A DNA stretch of 64,000 bases. Origin: Noviherbaspirillum_A sp047237965 (GTDB taxonomy: Bacteria > Pseudomonadota > Gammaproteobacteria > Burkholderiales > Burkholderiaceae_D). The notes under the pieces were generated by a model. It was not told the origin of the DNA and did no database searches. It saw only the letters and a list, made by a program, of their open reading frames with translations. This document shows, piece by piece, positions 9,158 to 18,495 of this stretch. The stretch lies in assembly GCF_047237965.1 (NCBI RefSeq), contig NZ_JBDFLX010000001.1, positions 3,534,001-3,598,000 on the forward strand. Reading direction: 5' to 3'. Made by a program: the position numbers and the translations under genes. Within the stretch, counting starts at the first letter, position 1. Every line of letters starts with the position of its first letter.

Positions 9158-11893
9158 TCAGCTTGCCGCCATGCCGGTGCGGCGCAGCAGCCATTTTTCC
9201 GCTTCCACGATCAGCATCAGCGCCACGCCGAACAGCAGGATGCGGCCCCAGGCGCCGGCCTGCAGCGGCGCGGTGCCGAATGCCGCCTGCATCGCCGGCA
9301 GGTAGGTCATCAGCGCCTGCAGCACCGCCAGCACCGCCACCGCCAGCAGGATGTAGCGGTTGCCGGTCAGGCCGCGCCAGCCAAGGATGGAAGCGCCGAG
9401 GTGGCGGCAGTTGAACAGGTAGGCCATTTCCCCGACCACCAGGGTGTTGATGGCGGCGGTGCGGGCGGTTTCCAGCGTGGCGCCATGGTCCAGTTCCCAC
9501 AGGTACAGGCCCATGCTGCCGGCCACCAGCAGGGCGCTGACCAGCACGATGCGCCAGGCCAGCCAGCGCGACAGCAGCGGTTCCGACGGGCTGCGCGGCG
9601 GGCGGCGCATGATGTCGCCCTCGGCCTGCTCGAACACCAGCGCCAGCGACAGCGTGACTTCGGTGACCATGTTGATCCAGAGGATCTGCACCGCCGTGAC
9701 CGGCAGGGTGATGCCGAGCAGGATCGCCACGATCAGCATGCCGGCTTCGCCGCCATTGGTGGGCAGGGTGAAGGCGATCGCCTTCTTGATGTTGTCGTAG
9801 GCGGTGCGGCCTTCCTCCACCGCCGCCACGATGGAAGCGAAGTTGTCGTCGGCCAGCACGATCTCGGCCGCTTCCTTGGCCGCTTCGGTGCCCTTGCCGC
9901 CCATGGCCACGCCGACGTCGGCGCGCTTCAAGGCCGGCGCATCGTTGACGCCGTCGCCGGTCATGGCCACCACGGCGCCGCCGGCCTGCAGCGCTTCCAC
10001 CAGCCGCAGCTTGTGTTCCGGGCTGGCGCGGGCAAAGACATCGGTCTCGCGCACCGCCTGGCGCAGCCGGGCATCGTCCAGCGCATCGATGCCGGCGCCC
10101 TGGAGGGTGCGGATCCGGTTGGCCAGCGCCAGCTGCTCGCCGATGGCGCTGGCGGTGGCGGCATGGTCGCCGGTGATCATGATGACGCGGATGCCGGCGG
10201 CGCGGCAGGCCGCCACCGCGCGCACCGCTTCCTCGCGCGGCGGATCGGCGATGGCCACCGCAGCCAGCAGCGTGAAGCCGCCGGCGCCGACGTCGGCGAA
10301 GTCGAGTTCGGTGCGATGGTCCGGTTCGCACCGCATCGCCAATGCCAGCAGCCGCATGCCCGACGCCGCCAGCCGCTCCATGCGCGCCGACCAGGCCGCG
10401 GCGTCGAGCGGCTCATCCCGCAGGCCGCGGCGTTGCAGGCGGCACAGCGCCAGCACCCGTTCCGGCGCGCCTTTCAGGAACACGTAGCCATGCCCTTCAT
10501 GGTCGTGATGCAGCGTGGCCATGAAGCTGTGCTGCGACTCGAACGGAATGGCGTCGGTGCGCGGCAGGCCGTGGCGTTCGCCGGCGGCATCCAGCCCGGC
10601 CTTCATCGCCAGCGTCAGCAGCGCGCCTTCGGTCGGGTCGCCCGCCAGTTGCCATGCGCCGTTGCGGTTGACCAGGCTGGCGTCGTTGCACAGCACCGCC
10701 GCGCGCGCGATGTCGGCCAGTTCGGGATGCGCGGTGGCGCTGGCTTCGCGCCCGTCCAGCGCGAAGCCGCCGTGCGGCGCATAGCCGGCGCCGGAGACGG
10801 CCAGGTGCGCACCCGCCGTCAGCACCGACTGCACCGTCATTTCATTTTTGGTGAGCGTGCCGGTCTTGTCGGTGCAGATCACGGTGACCGAGCCCAGTGC
10901 CTCCACCGCCGGCAGCCGGCGCACGATGGCGCGCCGGCGGGCCATGCGCTGCACGCCGATGGCCAGGGCAATGGTCATGATGGCCGGCAGGCCTTCCGGT
11001 ATCGCCGCCACCGCCAGGCCGACCGCCGCCAGGAACATCTCGCGCGGCGCATAGCCGCGCAGCAGCACGCCAAACAGCAGCACCATGCCGGCGCCGAGCA
11101 GGATGGCCGCGGTCAGCCAGCGGCTGAACCGGGCGAGCTTCCTGAGCAGCGGCGTCGACAGTGTCGATACCTGTTCCAGCATGGCGCTGATGCGGCCGAT
11201 CTCGGTGGCGGCGCCGGTCGCCACCACCACGCCGGCGCCCTGGCCGCTGGTGACCAGCGTGCCGGAATAGGCCATGCAATGGCGGTCGCCCAGTTCGGCA
11301 CCGGCGCCGGCTGGCGCCACCTGCTTCTGCACCGGCATCGATTCGCCGGTCAGCACCGATTCATCCACCTGCAGGTTGCGCATGTCGATCAGCCGCAGGT
11401 CGGCCGGCACCTTGTCGCCCGACGCCAGAAACACCAGGTCGCCCGTCACCAGCGATTGCGCCGGCACCTCCAGCCGCTGGCCGCCGCGCATGACCTGCGC
11501 CTGCGGCGAGAGCATGCCGCGGATCGCCTCCAGCGCCCGCTCGGCCCGGCCCTCCTGCACGAAGCCGATCAGCGCATTGATCAGCACCACGCCCAGGATC
11601 ACGGCCGTATCGACCCAGTGGCCGAGCCAGGCGGTGGTGGCGGCCGAGGCCAGCAGCGCATAGATCAGCACATTGTGGAACTGCAGCAGCAAGCGCAGCA
11701 CCGGCCCGCGCCCGGGCGCCGCCGGCAGGGTATTGGGGCCATGCTCTTCCAGGCGGCGCTGCGCTTCCTGCGGCGCCAGGCCCTCGCGTCGGCTGCCGGT
11801 CTGCCGCAGCACGTCGCTGGCCGGGATGGCATGCCAGGCAAGGGCATGGGTGTCGGATGCTGCCGGTCCGGGCTTTCCTTCGGCCACATCCAT
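9158..11893 (-). CDS. Type II P-type cation-transporting ATPase
   Basis: 911 residues. Actuator motif TGES at 182-185, ion-site helix AIPEGLP at about 298-303, phosphorylation motif DKTGT with Asp342, nucleotide-domain KGAPER, and hinge TGDGVNDAPA identify a P2-type pump with about ten transmembrane helices and an N-terminal cation-ATPase domain. IPEGLP is typical of the Ca2+-ATPase-like branch. The later helix reads NMVTE where SERCA has N-x-x-x-D, so the transported ion is not certain. It lies 16 bp downstream of a universal stress protein gene on the same strand, implying a stress-linked operon. It is divergent from the Mrp antiporter operon. Confidence 0.93.
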   Translation of the reverse strand: MDVAEGKPGPAASDTHALAWHAIPASDVLRQTGSRREGLAPQEAQRRLEEHGPNTLPAAPGRGPVLRLLLQFHNVLIYALLASAATTAWLGHWVDTAVILGVVLINALIGFVQEGRAERALEAIRGMLSPQAQVMRGGQRLEVPAQSLVTGDLVFLASGDKVPADLRLIDMRNLQVDESVLTGESMPVQKQVAPAGAGAELGDRHCMAYSGTLVTSGQGAGVVVATGAATEIGRISAMLEQVSTLSTPLLRKLARFSRWLTAAILLGAGMVLLFGVLLRGYAPREMFLAAVGLAVAAIPEGLPAIMTIALAIGVQRMARRRAIVRRLPAVEALGSVTVICTDKTGTLTKNEMTVQSVLTAGAHLAVSGAGYAPHGGFALDGREASATAHPELADIARAAVLCNDASLVNRNGAWQLAGDPTEGALLTLAMKAGLDAAGERHGLPRTDAIPFESQHSFMATLHHDHEGHGYVFLKGAPERVLALCRLQRRGLRDEPLDAAAWSARMERLAASGMRLLALAMRCEPDHRTELDFADVGAGGFTLLAAVAIADPPREEAVRAVAACRAAGIRVIMITGDHAATASAIGEQLALANRIRTLQGAGIDALDDARLRQAVRETDVFARASPEHKLRLVEALQAGGAVVAMTGDGVNDAPALKRADVGVAMGGKGTEAAKEAAEIVLADDNFASIVAAVEEGRTAYDNIKKAIAFTLPTNGGEAGMLIVAILLGITLPVTAVQILWINMVTEVTLSLALVFEQAEGDIMRRPPRSPSEPLLSRWLAWRIVLVSALLVAGSMGLYLWELDHGATLETARTAAINTLVVGEMAYLFNCRHLGASILGWRGLTGNRYILLAVAVLAVLQALMTYLPAMQAAFGTAPLQAGAWGRILLFGVALMLIVEAEKWLLRRTGMAAS

Positions 11894-11909
11894 CGGCTTG
11901 TCCGACTGC

Positions 11910-12335
11910 CTATTTCACCAGCGTGACCGGCAATCCGGACGCATGCACCACGCGGCTACTGACCGAGCCAAGCGACACCGGGCCGATCACCAGCCCTACG
12001 CCGCGCATGCCCATCACGATGCCGTCGCAGCCGGCATGCACGGCATGCGCCACGATCTGCGGCGCCGCCTCGCCCTGCGCGACCTGTTCGCTGCACGGCA
12101 CGGCGGCTGCCTGCAGCGCTGTGCGTGCCGGCGCCAGAGCCCGCTGCGCCTCTTCTCCCGAGATCGTTGCCAGTTCGGCATGACTGCGCCAGGCATGTTC
12201 GCGCACGCCGAACGGCTGCGAGACATGGAGCAGTTCGCAATGCAGCGATGCATTGTTGCTTGCAAGGGAAATGACGTAAGCGACTGCGCGAAGCGCGTTG
12301 TCCGAACCGTCGACCGGAACCAGAATTTTCAGCAT
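11910..12335 (-). CDS. Universal stress protein (UspA family)
   Basis: 141 residues from the ATG at 12335, which has a GGAG six bases upstream; a longer frame to 12392 is less likely. The N-terminus MLKILVPVDGSDNA and the C-terminal G-x2-G-x9-G-S pattern (GMRGVG then GS) are the ATP-binding signature of Usp proteins. Such proteins act in the cytoplasm under stress, energy limitation or ion imbalance; the exact role is unknown. It leads the operon with the P-type ATPase, hinting at ATP-dependent or stress control of ion transport. Confidence 0.93.
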   Translation of the reverse strand: MLKILVPVDGSDNALRAVAYVISLASNNASLHCELLHVSQPFGVREHAWRSHAELATISGEEAQRALAPARTALQAAAVPCSEQVAQGEAAPQIVAHAVHAGCDGIVMGMRGVGLVIGPVSLGSVSSRVVHASGLPVTLVK

Positions 12336-12642
12336 GGAGACTCCAGGGCGGCCAGCATGCGGCGGTGCAAGGCTGGCAAGTCCATGCAGCATCGGGCCTG
12401 GCAGCCCGAAATTCCTTGCGTGACATCAAATCAGGCCGTCAACGGAAGATGCCGCCCGGCTTCGGCGCGCCCGTTCGCTCCAGCCTGCGAGGCGCGCTTG
12501 ATCGCACACAAGCGGGGGAGGCGAACATCCTTTACTCTCTGCTCACTACTCTGCAGTAATCTCCGTCGACTGGGCCGCCGGCTCACGGCGCCATGCCTTG
12601 ACGACAAGGCTGTCCAACAATCGGACTCTGCAAGGAGCGCCA
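12336..12642. promoter_or_regulatory. Divergent intergenic region between usp and mrpA
   Basis: 307 bp without a credible gene. It must hold promoters for the usp/ATPase operon (minus) and the Mrp operon (plus). I do not see a good sigma70 hexamer pair, so alternative sigma factors or activator-dependent promoters are possible. Confidence 0.45.
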
Positions 12643-15447
12643 TTGCCAAACCTGCTGTTGCTCATCGTCCTGCTGCCCCTGCTTCTGTGCTGGGTGCCCA
12701 TGGTCGCCGCGTCCAGCGGGCGCAACGCCAGTGCCTGGGCCGCTGCCGCCGTGCTGGCTGCGCCGCTGGCCCTGCTGCTGCTTCAGACAGGCGAGGTGTT
12801 CGGTGGCCGCACGCTGCTTGCCGGCTGGGACTGGCTGCCGCACATCGGCCTGCGTCTCTCGCTGCGCCTGGACGGGCTGGCTTTCCTGTTTTGCCTCCTG
12901 ATACTGGGCATCGGCCTGCTGGTGGTGCTGTATGCCAGCTATTACCTGTCCGACGACGACCCGATCGGCCGTTTCTTTGCCTTCCTGCTGCTGTTCGCCG
13001 GCGCCATGCTGGGCGTGGTGACGTCCGAGAACATCCTGCTGCTGGTGGTGTTCTGGGAACTCACCTCACTGAGTTCCTTCCTCCTGATCGGCTACTGGCA
13101 TCACCGCTCCGATGCCCGCGAGGGGGCGCGCATGGCGCTGGCCATCACCGGCGCCGGCGGGCTGTGCCTGCTGGCCGGCATGCTGCTCCTGGGACAGGCC
13201 GCCGGCGGCTTCGAGCTGTCGCACATCCTGCAGAACGGCGAGCGGGTGCGCGACAGCGCCACCTATCCCGCCATTCTCGGGCTGGTGCTGCTGGGGGCGT
13301 TCACCAAGTCGGCGCAGTTCCCGTTCCATTTCTGGCTGCCGCATGCAATGGCGGCGCCCACGCCGGTGAGCGCTTATCTGCATTCGGCCACCATGGTCAA
13401 GGCCGGCGTCTTCCTGCTGGCGCGCTTCTACCCGGTGCTGGCCGGGACCGACGCCTGGTTTGTCATCGTCACCACCACCGGCTTCATCACCTTCGCCTTC
13501 GGCGCCTATTCCGCGCTCTGGAAGCATGACCTGAAGGGGCTGCTGGCCTATTCGACCATCAGCCACCTCGGCCTGATCACGATGCTGTTCGGCCTGCAGA
13601 CGCCGCTGTCGGTGGTGGCCGCCGTGTTCCATATCATCAACCATGCGACCTTCAAGGCCTCGCTGTTCATGGCCGCCGGCATCGTCGATCACGAAGCCGG
13701 CACCCGCGACATGCGCAAGCTCAATGGCTTGTGGAAATACATGCCCTATACCTGCCTGCTGGCCATGGTGGCTTCCGGCGCGATGGCAGGGGTGCCGCTG
13801 CTCAACGGCTTCCTGTCCAAGGAGATGTTCCTGGCCGAAACGGTGCATCTGAGCCGCTACACCGACTGGGGCTTCGTGGTGCCGGCGGCGGCCACGCTGG
13901 CCAGCGTGTTCAGCGTGGCCTATAGCGTGCGCCTGATCGACGATGTCTTCTTCAACGGCGAGCCGCAGGGACTGCCCAGCACTCCGCATGAGCCGCCGCG
14001 CTGGATGAAGGCGCCGGTCGAACTGCTGGTGATTGTCTGCCTGGCAGTCGGCATCTTCCCCGAACTGACGATCGCGCCGCTGCTGGCGATTGCGGCCAGC
14101 GCCACCGTCAATGGCGCGCCGCTGCCGCCTTACTCGCTGGCGATCTGGCATGGCCTGAACTGGCCGCTGGCCATGAGCGCGGTCGCGATGGCTGGCGGCG
14201 TCCTGGCCTATTACCTGTTGCAGCGCACCTATGACATCCACCGCTATGTGCATGGCCCTTTCAACGGGCACTGGATCTACCATCGCCTGCTCGGCCGGCT
14301 GCTTGCCTTCTCCGGCGAGCTGACCGCCGGCCTGGAAAACGGTTCGCTGCAGCGCTCTCTCGGCTGGATGATCGTCGTCGCGCTGGCATTGGCCGCTTCG
14401 CCCTTCCTGGCGTCGGGCTGGAGCGCGGGCGAGCGGCCGCTGCTGCCGGCCAATGGCATGGCGGTCGTGATATGGCTGATCCTGGCTGCCTGCATCGCGG
14501 CCACGGTGGCCATGCACCGGCAGCGGCTGACGGCGCTGATCATGGTCAGCGCCGTGGGACTGATTCCCTCCCTGGTCTTCGTGTACCTGTCCGCGCCCGA
14601 CCTCGGCCTGACCCAGGTCACGGTGGAAGTGGTGACCATCGTGCTGCTGCTGCTTGCGCTGCACTGGCTGCCGCAGGAAACGCCGGCGCCGCCGCGCAGG
14701 CGGGTGCTGGCCAATGCCGTCGTGGCCCTGGCTTGCGGCGCCGGCATCGCCGCGCTGGCCTATGCGGCGCTGACGCGGCCGTTCCAGTCGCTGTCGGACT
14801 ATTACCTCGCCAACAGCGTGCCGGGCGGCGGCGGCAGCAATGTGGTCAATGTGATCCTGGTCGACTTTCGCGGCTACGACACCTTCGGCGAGATCATCGT
14901 GCTGGCCATTGCCGCGCTGGGCATTGCGGCCATGATGGACAAGCCGCTGTCGCAGCGCCGCCTGGCCGATTGGCAGGGCCGGCCCTGGGCGCCCGATCCA
15001 CACCCGCTGATGCTGTCGGTGCTGACCAGCCTGCTGCTGCCGCTGGCGCTGCTGGTGGCGGCGTATGTCTTCATGCGCGGCCACAACCTGCCGGGCGGCG
15101 GCTTCGTCGCCGGCCTGATCGCCGGCATTGCGCTGATCCTGCTGCATATCGCCAACGGCGCCGGCTGGGCCGGGGCACGTTTGAAGCTCGACTTCGCCCG
15201 GGTCACCGGCGCGGGCGTGTGCATCGCCGGGCTCACCGGCATCGCCAGCTGGCTGCTTGCGCGGCCCTTCCTGACCAGCGCGCACGGCCATCCGCACCTG
15301 CCCCTGATCGGCGAGCTGCCGCTGGCCAGCGCCATGGCGTTCGACCTCGGCGTGTTCCTGACCGTGGTGGGCGTGGTGATGCTGGTGCTGTCCAGCCTGG
15401 GCCGCGCCACGGCCGTCAACCAGGCCGAGGCCGAAAGGGAAATATGA
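12643..15447 (+). CDS. mrpA: Na+(K+)/H+ antiporter subunit A/B fusion (MrpAB/PhaAB)
   Basis: 934 residues from a TTG at 12643, chosen because AAGGAG lies 5-6 bases upstream (12632-12637); a further TTG at 12598 has no such site. The N-terminal two thirds are a multi-helix NuoL/MrpA-like antiporter domain, with VFWELTSLSSFLLIGYW, AFTKSAQFPFHFWLP and HSATMVKAGVFLLARF. The C-terminal third (from about residue 740) is an MnhB-like domain (NVILVDFRGYDTFGE, PGGGFVAGLI). The fusion of A and B is typical of the six-gene group 2 Mrp or rhizobial Pha systems. With the following C-G genes it forms an inner-membrane complex driving Na+ or K+ efflux in exchange for protons. Confidence 0.95.
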   Translation: MPNLLLLIVLLPLLLCWVPMVAASSGRNASAWAAAAVLAAPLALLLLQTGEVFGGRTLLAGWDWLPHIGLRLSLRLDGLAFLFCLLILGIGLLVVLYASYYLSDDDPIGRFFAFLLLFAGAMLGVVTSENILLLVVFWELTSLSSFLLIGYWHHRSDAREGARMALAITGAGGLCLLAGMLLLGQAAGGFELSHILQNGERVRDSATYPAILGLVLLGAFTKSAQFPFHFWLPHAMAAPTPVSAYLHSATMVKAGVFLLARFYPVLAGTDAWFVIVTTTGFITFAFGAYSALWKHDLKGLLAYSTISHLGLITMLFGLQTPLSVVAAVFHIINHATFKASLFMAAGIVDHEAGTRDMRKLNGLWKYMPYTCLLAMVASGAMAGVPLLNGFLSKEMFLAETVHLSRYTDWGFVVPAAATLASVFSVAYSVRLIDDVFFNGEPQGLPSTPHEPPRWMKAPVELLVIVCLAVGIFPELTIAPLLAIAASATVNGAPLPPYSLAIWHGLNWPLAMSAVAMAGGVLAYYLLQRTYDIHRYVHGPFNGHWIYHRLLGRLLAFSGELTAGLENGSLQRSLGWMIVVALALAASPFLASGWSAGERPLLPANGMAVVIWLILAACIAATVAMHRQRLTALIMVSAVGLIPSLVFVYLSAPDLGLTQVTVEVVTIVLLLLALHWLPQETPAPPRRRVLANAVVALACGAGIAALAYAALTRPFQSLSDYYLANSVPGGGGSNVVNVILVDFRGYDTFGEIIVLAIAALGIAAMMDKPLSQRRLADWQGRPWAPDPHPLMLSVLTSLLLPLALLVAAYVFMRGHNLPGGGFVAGLIAGIALILLHIANGAGWAGARLKLDFARVTGAGVCIAGLTGIASWLLARPFLTSAHGHPHLPLIGELPLASAMAFDLGVFLTVVGVVMLVLSSLGRATAVNQAEAEREI

Positions 15448-15782
15448 GCATGGAACTCCTGATGGCCAGCGCAATCGGGCTGCTTACGGCCGGCGGCGTC
15501 TACCTGCTGCTGCAGGCGCACACCTTCCCGATGGTGCTGGGCCTGACCCTGGTTTCCTATGCGGTCAACCTGTTCATCTTCGTGATGGGGCGGCTGGCCT
15601 CGGGCGCGCCGCCGCTGGTGTCGGGCCAGGCCGCATCCTATGCCGACCCGCTGCCGCAGGCGCTGGTGCTGACGGCGCTGGTGATCGGCTTTGGCATGAC
15701 GGCCTTCGTGGTCGTGCTGGCGGTGCGCGCCCGCCATGCGCACGGCAGCGACCACGTCGATGCGGGACCGCGCCATGAATGA
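15444..15782 (+). CDS. mrpC: Na+(K+)/H+ antiporter subunit C
   Basis: 112 residues, three predicted helices, homologous to NuoK/MnhC (GVYLLLQAHTFPMVLGLTL, SYAVNLFIF, PLPQALVLTALVIGF). Its ATG overlaps the stop of the A/B gene (ATGA at 15444-15447), implying translational coupling. A second ATG two codons later is possible. It is part of the membrane arm of the Mrp complex. Confidence 0.95.
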   Translation: MSMELLMASAIGLLTAGGVYLLLQAHTFPMVLGLTLVSYAVNLFIFVMGRLASGAPPLVSGQAASYADPLPQALVLTALVIGFGMTAFVVVLAVRARHAHGSDHVDAGPRHE

Positions 15783-17316
15783 CTGGGGCCACTGGATCAT
15801 CATGCCGGTGGTGCTGCCGGCGCTGGCGGCCGCGGCGCTGGTCATGCTGCGGCCAGGGCCGCGCGTCCAGCGCATGGTTAGCCTTGCCGTCTGCTCGGCC
15901 CTGGCGCTGCTGGCCGCATGGCTGACCAGTGTGGCGGCGCAGGGCAGCCATCATGTGTATGCGCTGGGCAACTGGCCGGCGCCATTCGGCATCGTGCTGG
16001 TGCTGGACCGGCTGGCCGCGCTGATGCTGCTGGCGACGGCGGCCATCGCGCTGTGCAGCATGCTGTATGCGCTGCGCAGCCGCGCCGCCGCCGGCGGTCA
16101 CTTTTACGCGCTCTTCCTGTTCCAGCTCATGGGCATCAACGGCGCCTTCCTGACCGGCGACCTGTTCAACCTGTTCGTGTTTTTCGAGGTGCTGCTGATC
16201 GCTTCCTACTGCCTGCTGCTGCAGGGCGGCACAAAGGAGCAGCTGGTGCCGGCCCTGCATTATGTCGCCATCAACTTCACCGGCTCCTTCCTGTTCCTGG
16301 TGGGCGTGAGCCTGCTGTATGCGATGACCGGCACCCTGAACATGGCCGACATGGCGCTGAAGGTGGCTGCGGCGCCTGCCGCCAATGCCGCGCTGATCCG
16401 CGCCGGCGGCCTGCTGCTGCTGGTGGTGTTCGCCATCAAGGCGGCGCTATTCCCGCTGTACTTCTGGCTGCCGCGCGCCTATGGCGCCGCCGAGGCGCCG
16501 GTGGCGGCGCTGTTTGCGATCATGACCAAGATCGGCGTCTACGCCATCCTGCGCGTGGGCACCCTGGTGTTCGGTCCGGACGCGGGCGTCGCCGCCGCCG
16601 TGTTCGAACCGTGGCTCCTGCCCGCAGCCCTGCTCACGGTGGCCGTGGCGAGCTTCGGCGTGCTGGCAGGCCAGACGCTGCGCACCATGGCGGGCTATCT
16701 CAACATCGCTTCGGTTGGCGTGATCTGCATCGGCGTCGGCATGTTTTCGCCGGCCGCCATCGGCGCTGCGCTCTACTACCTGTTGCACAGCACCCTGGCG
16801 ATCGCCCTGCTGTTCCTGCTGATCGATCTGATCCGCCGCCGTCGCGCTGAAGGCGACCGCATCGGGCGCGGCGCGGCGCCGGCGCATCCGGCCGCGCTGG
16901 GTTTGCTCTACTTCGGCGCCGCCATCGCCGCCGTCGGCCTGCCGCCGCTGTCGGGCTTTCTCGGCAAGGCCATGCTGCTGCAGGCGGCGCAGGCGCATCC
17001 CCTGGCGGTGCTGGTGTGGGCGGTGGTGCTGGCCAACGCGCTGCTGGCCTTGCTGGCGATGGCGCGCGCCGGCAGCCTGGTGTTCTGGCATACCACGCCG
17101 CCTGGCGAGGACGCGCCGCATCCGGTGGTGCGCGGGCTGGCATCCGAGGCCGCGCCGGCGATGCTGCTTCTGGCCGGCATCCTGGCGCTGAGCGCGGGCG
17201 CGCAAACCGCCGCCGCATACACGGCCGCCACTGCCGAACAACTGCTGCAGCCAGCACAGTACATCGGCAGCGTCCTGCGCCAGGGCGCGAGCGCGACGCC
17301 GGGAGCGGTGCGATGA
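15775..17316 (+). CDS. mrpD: Na+(K+)/H+ antiporter subunit D
   Basis: 513 residues from the ATG at 15775, overlapping the end of mrpC by 8 bp; longer starts lie inside mrpC and are unlikely. NuoN/MnhD-like antiporter subunit with about 14 helices: FQLMGINGAFLTGDLFNLFVF, the Lys-bearing AIKAALFPLYFWLPRAYG segment, and PPLSGFLGKAMLL. It is one of the two main ion-translocating modules of the complex, together with subunit A. Confidence 0.95.
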   Translation: MNDWGHWIIMPVVLPALAAAALVMLRPGPRVQRMVSLAVCSALALLAAWLTSVAAQGSHHVYALGNWPAPFGIVLVLDRLAALMLLATAAIALCSMLYALRSRAAAGGHFYALFLFQLMGINGAFLTGDLFNLFVFFEVLLIASYCLLLQGGTKEQLVPALHYVAINFTGSFLFLVGVSLLYAMTGTLNMADMALKVAAAPAANAALIRAGGLLLLVVFAIKAALFPLYFWLPRAYGAAEAPVAALFAIMTKIGVYAILRVGTLVFGPDAGVAAAVFEPWLLPAALLTVAVASFGVLAGQTLRTMAGYLNIASVGVICIGVGMFSPAAIGAALYYLLHSTLAIALLFLLIDLIRRRRAEGDRIGRGAAPAHPAALGLLYFGAAIAAVGLPPLSGFLGKAMLLQAAQAHPLAVLVWAVVLANALLALLAMARAGSLVFWHTTPPGEDAPHPVVRGLASEAAPAMLLLAGILALSAGAQTAAAYTAATAEQLLQPAQYIGSVLRQGASATPGAVR

Positions 17317-17801
17317 AACGCTGGCTTCCCTATCCACAGGTGTCGCTGGTTCTGCTGGCGGTCTGGCCGATGTTGAACAGCACGCTGGCGCCGGCCCACC
17401 TGCTGCTCGGCGCTTTTCTGGCATGGAGCCTGCCGCTGCTGTGCGACAGCCTGCTGGGCCGCAGGGTGCCGCTGCGCCGGCCCCTGCACATCCTCCGGCT
17501 GCTGGCCGTGGTGATGGCCGACATCGTGATCGCCAACTTCCGGGTGGCGCGCCTGATCCTGGGGCCGGCGTCGGCGCTGCGGCCGGCCTTCATCGAAGTG
17601 CCGCTGGACCTGCGCGAGCCGTACGCGGTGCATACGCTGGCCAGCATCATCACCCTGACGCCCGGCACCATTTCCTCGCGCATCAGCCAGGACCGGCGCC
17701 GGCTGCTGGTGCATGCGCTGAACGTGCCCGACCAGCAGGAACTCATCAATGACATCAAGCTGCGGTATGAACAGCCGCTCAAGGAGATATTCGAATGCTG
17801 A
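17313..17801 (+). CDS. mrpE: Na+(K+)/H+ antiporter subunit E
   Basis: 162 residues, MnhE family: N-terminal helices (LNSTLAPAHLLLGAFLAW), then VVMADIVIANFRVARLIL and the characteristic cytoplasmic LASIITLTPGTISSRIS segment. The ATG overlaps the mrpD stop (17313-17316). The protein is needed for assembly or function of Mrp complexes; its own transport role is unclear in the family. Confidence 0.94.
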   Translation: MKRWLPYPQVSLVLLAVWPMLNSTLAPAHLLLGAFLAWSLPLLCDSLLGRRVPLRRPLHILRLLAVVMADIVIANFRVARLILGPASALRPAFIEVPLDLREPYAVHTLASIITLTPGTISSRISQDRRRLLVHALNVPDQQELINDIKLRYEQPLKEIFEC

Positions 17802-18064
17802 CCGTGTCCATCTGGATTGCATCCTCGTTCATGGGGCTGGCGCTGCTGCTGAACCTCTACCGCCTGCTGCGCGGCCCGGACATTCCGGACCGCATCGTTG
17901 CCCTGGACACCGCCTACGTCAATGCCTTGTCGCTGCTGGTGCTGTTCGGCATACAGCAGGGCAGCCGCGCCTATTTCGAAATCGCGCTGCTCATGGGCAT
18001 GGTCGGATTCGTCGGCACGGCCATGCTGGCCAAGTACCTGCTGCGCGGCGACATCATCGAATGA
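17795..18064 (+). CDS. mrpF: Na+(K+)/H+ antiporter subunit F
   Basis: 89 residues, three helices, MnhF family (RLLRGPDIPDRIVALDT, then FEIALLMGMVGFVGT). The start overlaps the end of mrpE by 7 bp and is preceded by AAGGAGA (17781-17787). Small hydrophobic subunit of the Mrp complex. Confidence 0.94.
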   Translation: MLTVSIWIASSFMGLALLLNLYRLLRGPDIPDRIVALDTAYVNALSLLVLFGIQQGSRAYFEIALLMGMVGFVGTAMLAKYLLRGDIIE

Positions 18065-18080
18065 AGGCGGAGCCATCATC

Positions 18081-18416
18081 ATGTCTATCATCATGGAAGC
18101 GCTGATTTCCCTTTGTCTGCTGGCTGGCGCATCGTTTGCGCTGATCGGGTCATGGGGCCTGGCCAAGCTGCCCGACTTCTATTCGCGGCTGCACGGGCCG
18201 TCCAAGGCATCCACCCTGGGCGTGGGCGGCATGCTGGTCGCATCGATGCTGTATTTCGCCGCGCATGGCGCGCCGAGCCTGCATGAATTGCTGATCACCC
18301 TTTTCCTGTTCATCAGCACGCCGGTCAGCGCGCACCTGCTGGTCCGGGCGGCGCTGCACCTGAAAGTGCGCGCCGTCTGCCCGCTGCCGCATGAGGATAA
18401 TCAAGACCACGCTTAA
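18081..18416 (+). CDS. mrpG: Na+(K+)/H+ antiporter subunit G
   Basis: 111 residues, MnhG family (GSWGLAKLPDFYSRLHGPSKA then TLGVGGMLVAS). The ATG at 18081 follows a GGCGGAG at fair spacing, 16 bp after mrpF; an internal ATG at 18093 would trim four residues. Last gene of the mrp operon. It completes the A/B-C-D-E-F-G set, so the operon looks intact. Confidence 0.93.
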   Translation: MSIIMEALISLCLLAGASFALIGSWGLAKLPDFYSRLHGPSKASTLGVGGMLVASMLYFAAHGAPSLHELLITLFLFISTPVSAHLLVRAALHLKVRAVCPLPHEDNQDHA

Positions 18417-18495
18417 CAGTTGCCCGGTTCTTGTCTTTCACGCAACCAAGGCGTCATCCGTGGGTCAGACAGCTTTGCACTCATGACACGCGGCA

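Noticed and set aside
9401..11926. An 841-codon plus-strand frame over the P-type ATPase
   Set aside because: Gln/His/Arg-rich shadow without motifs; the minus strand encodes a clear ATPase.
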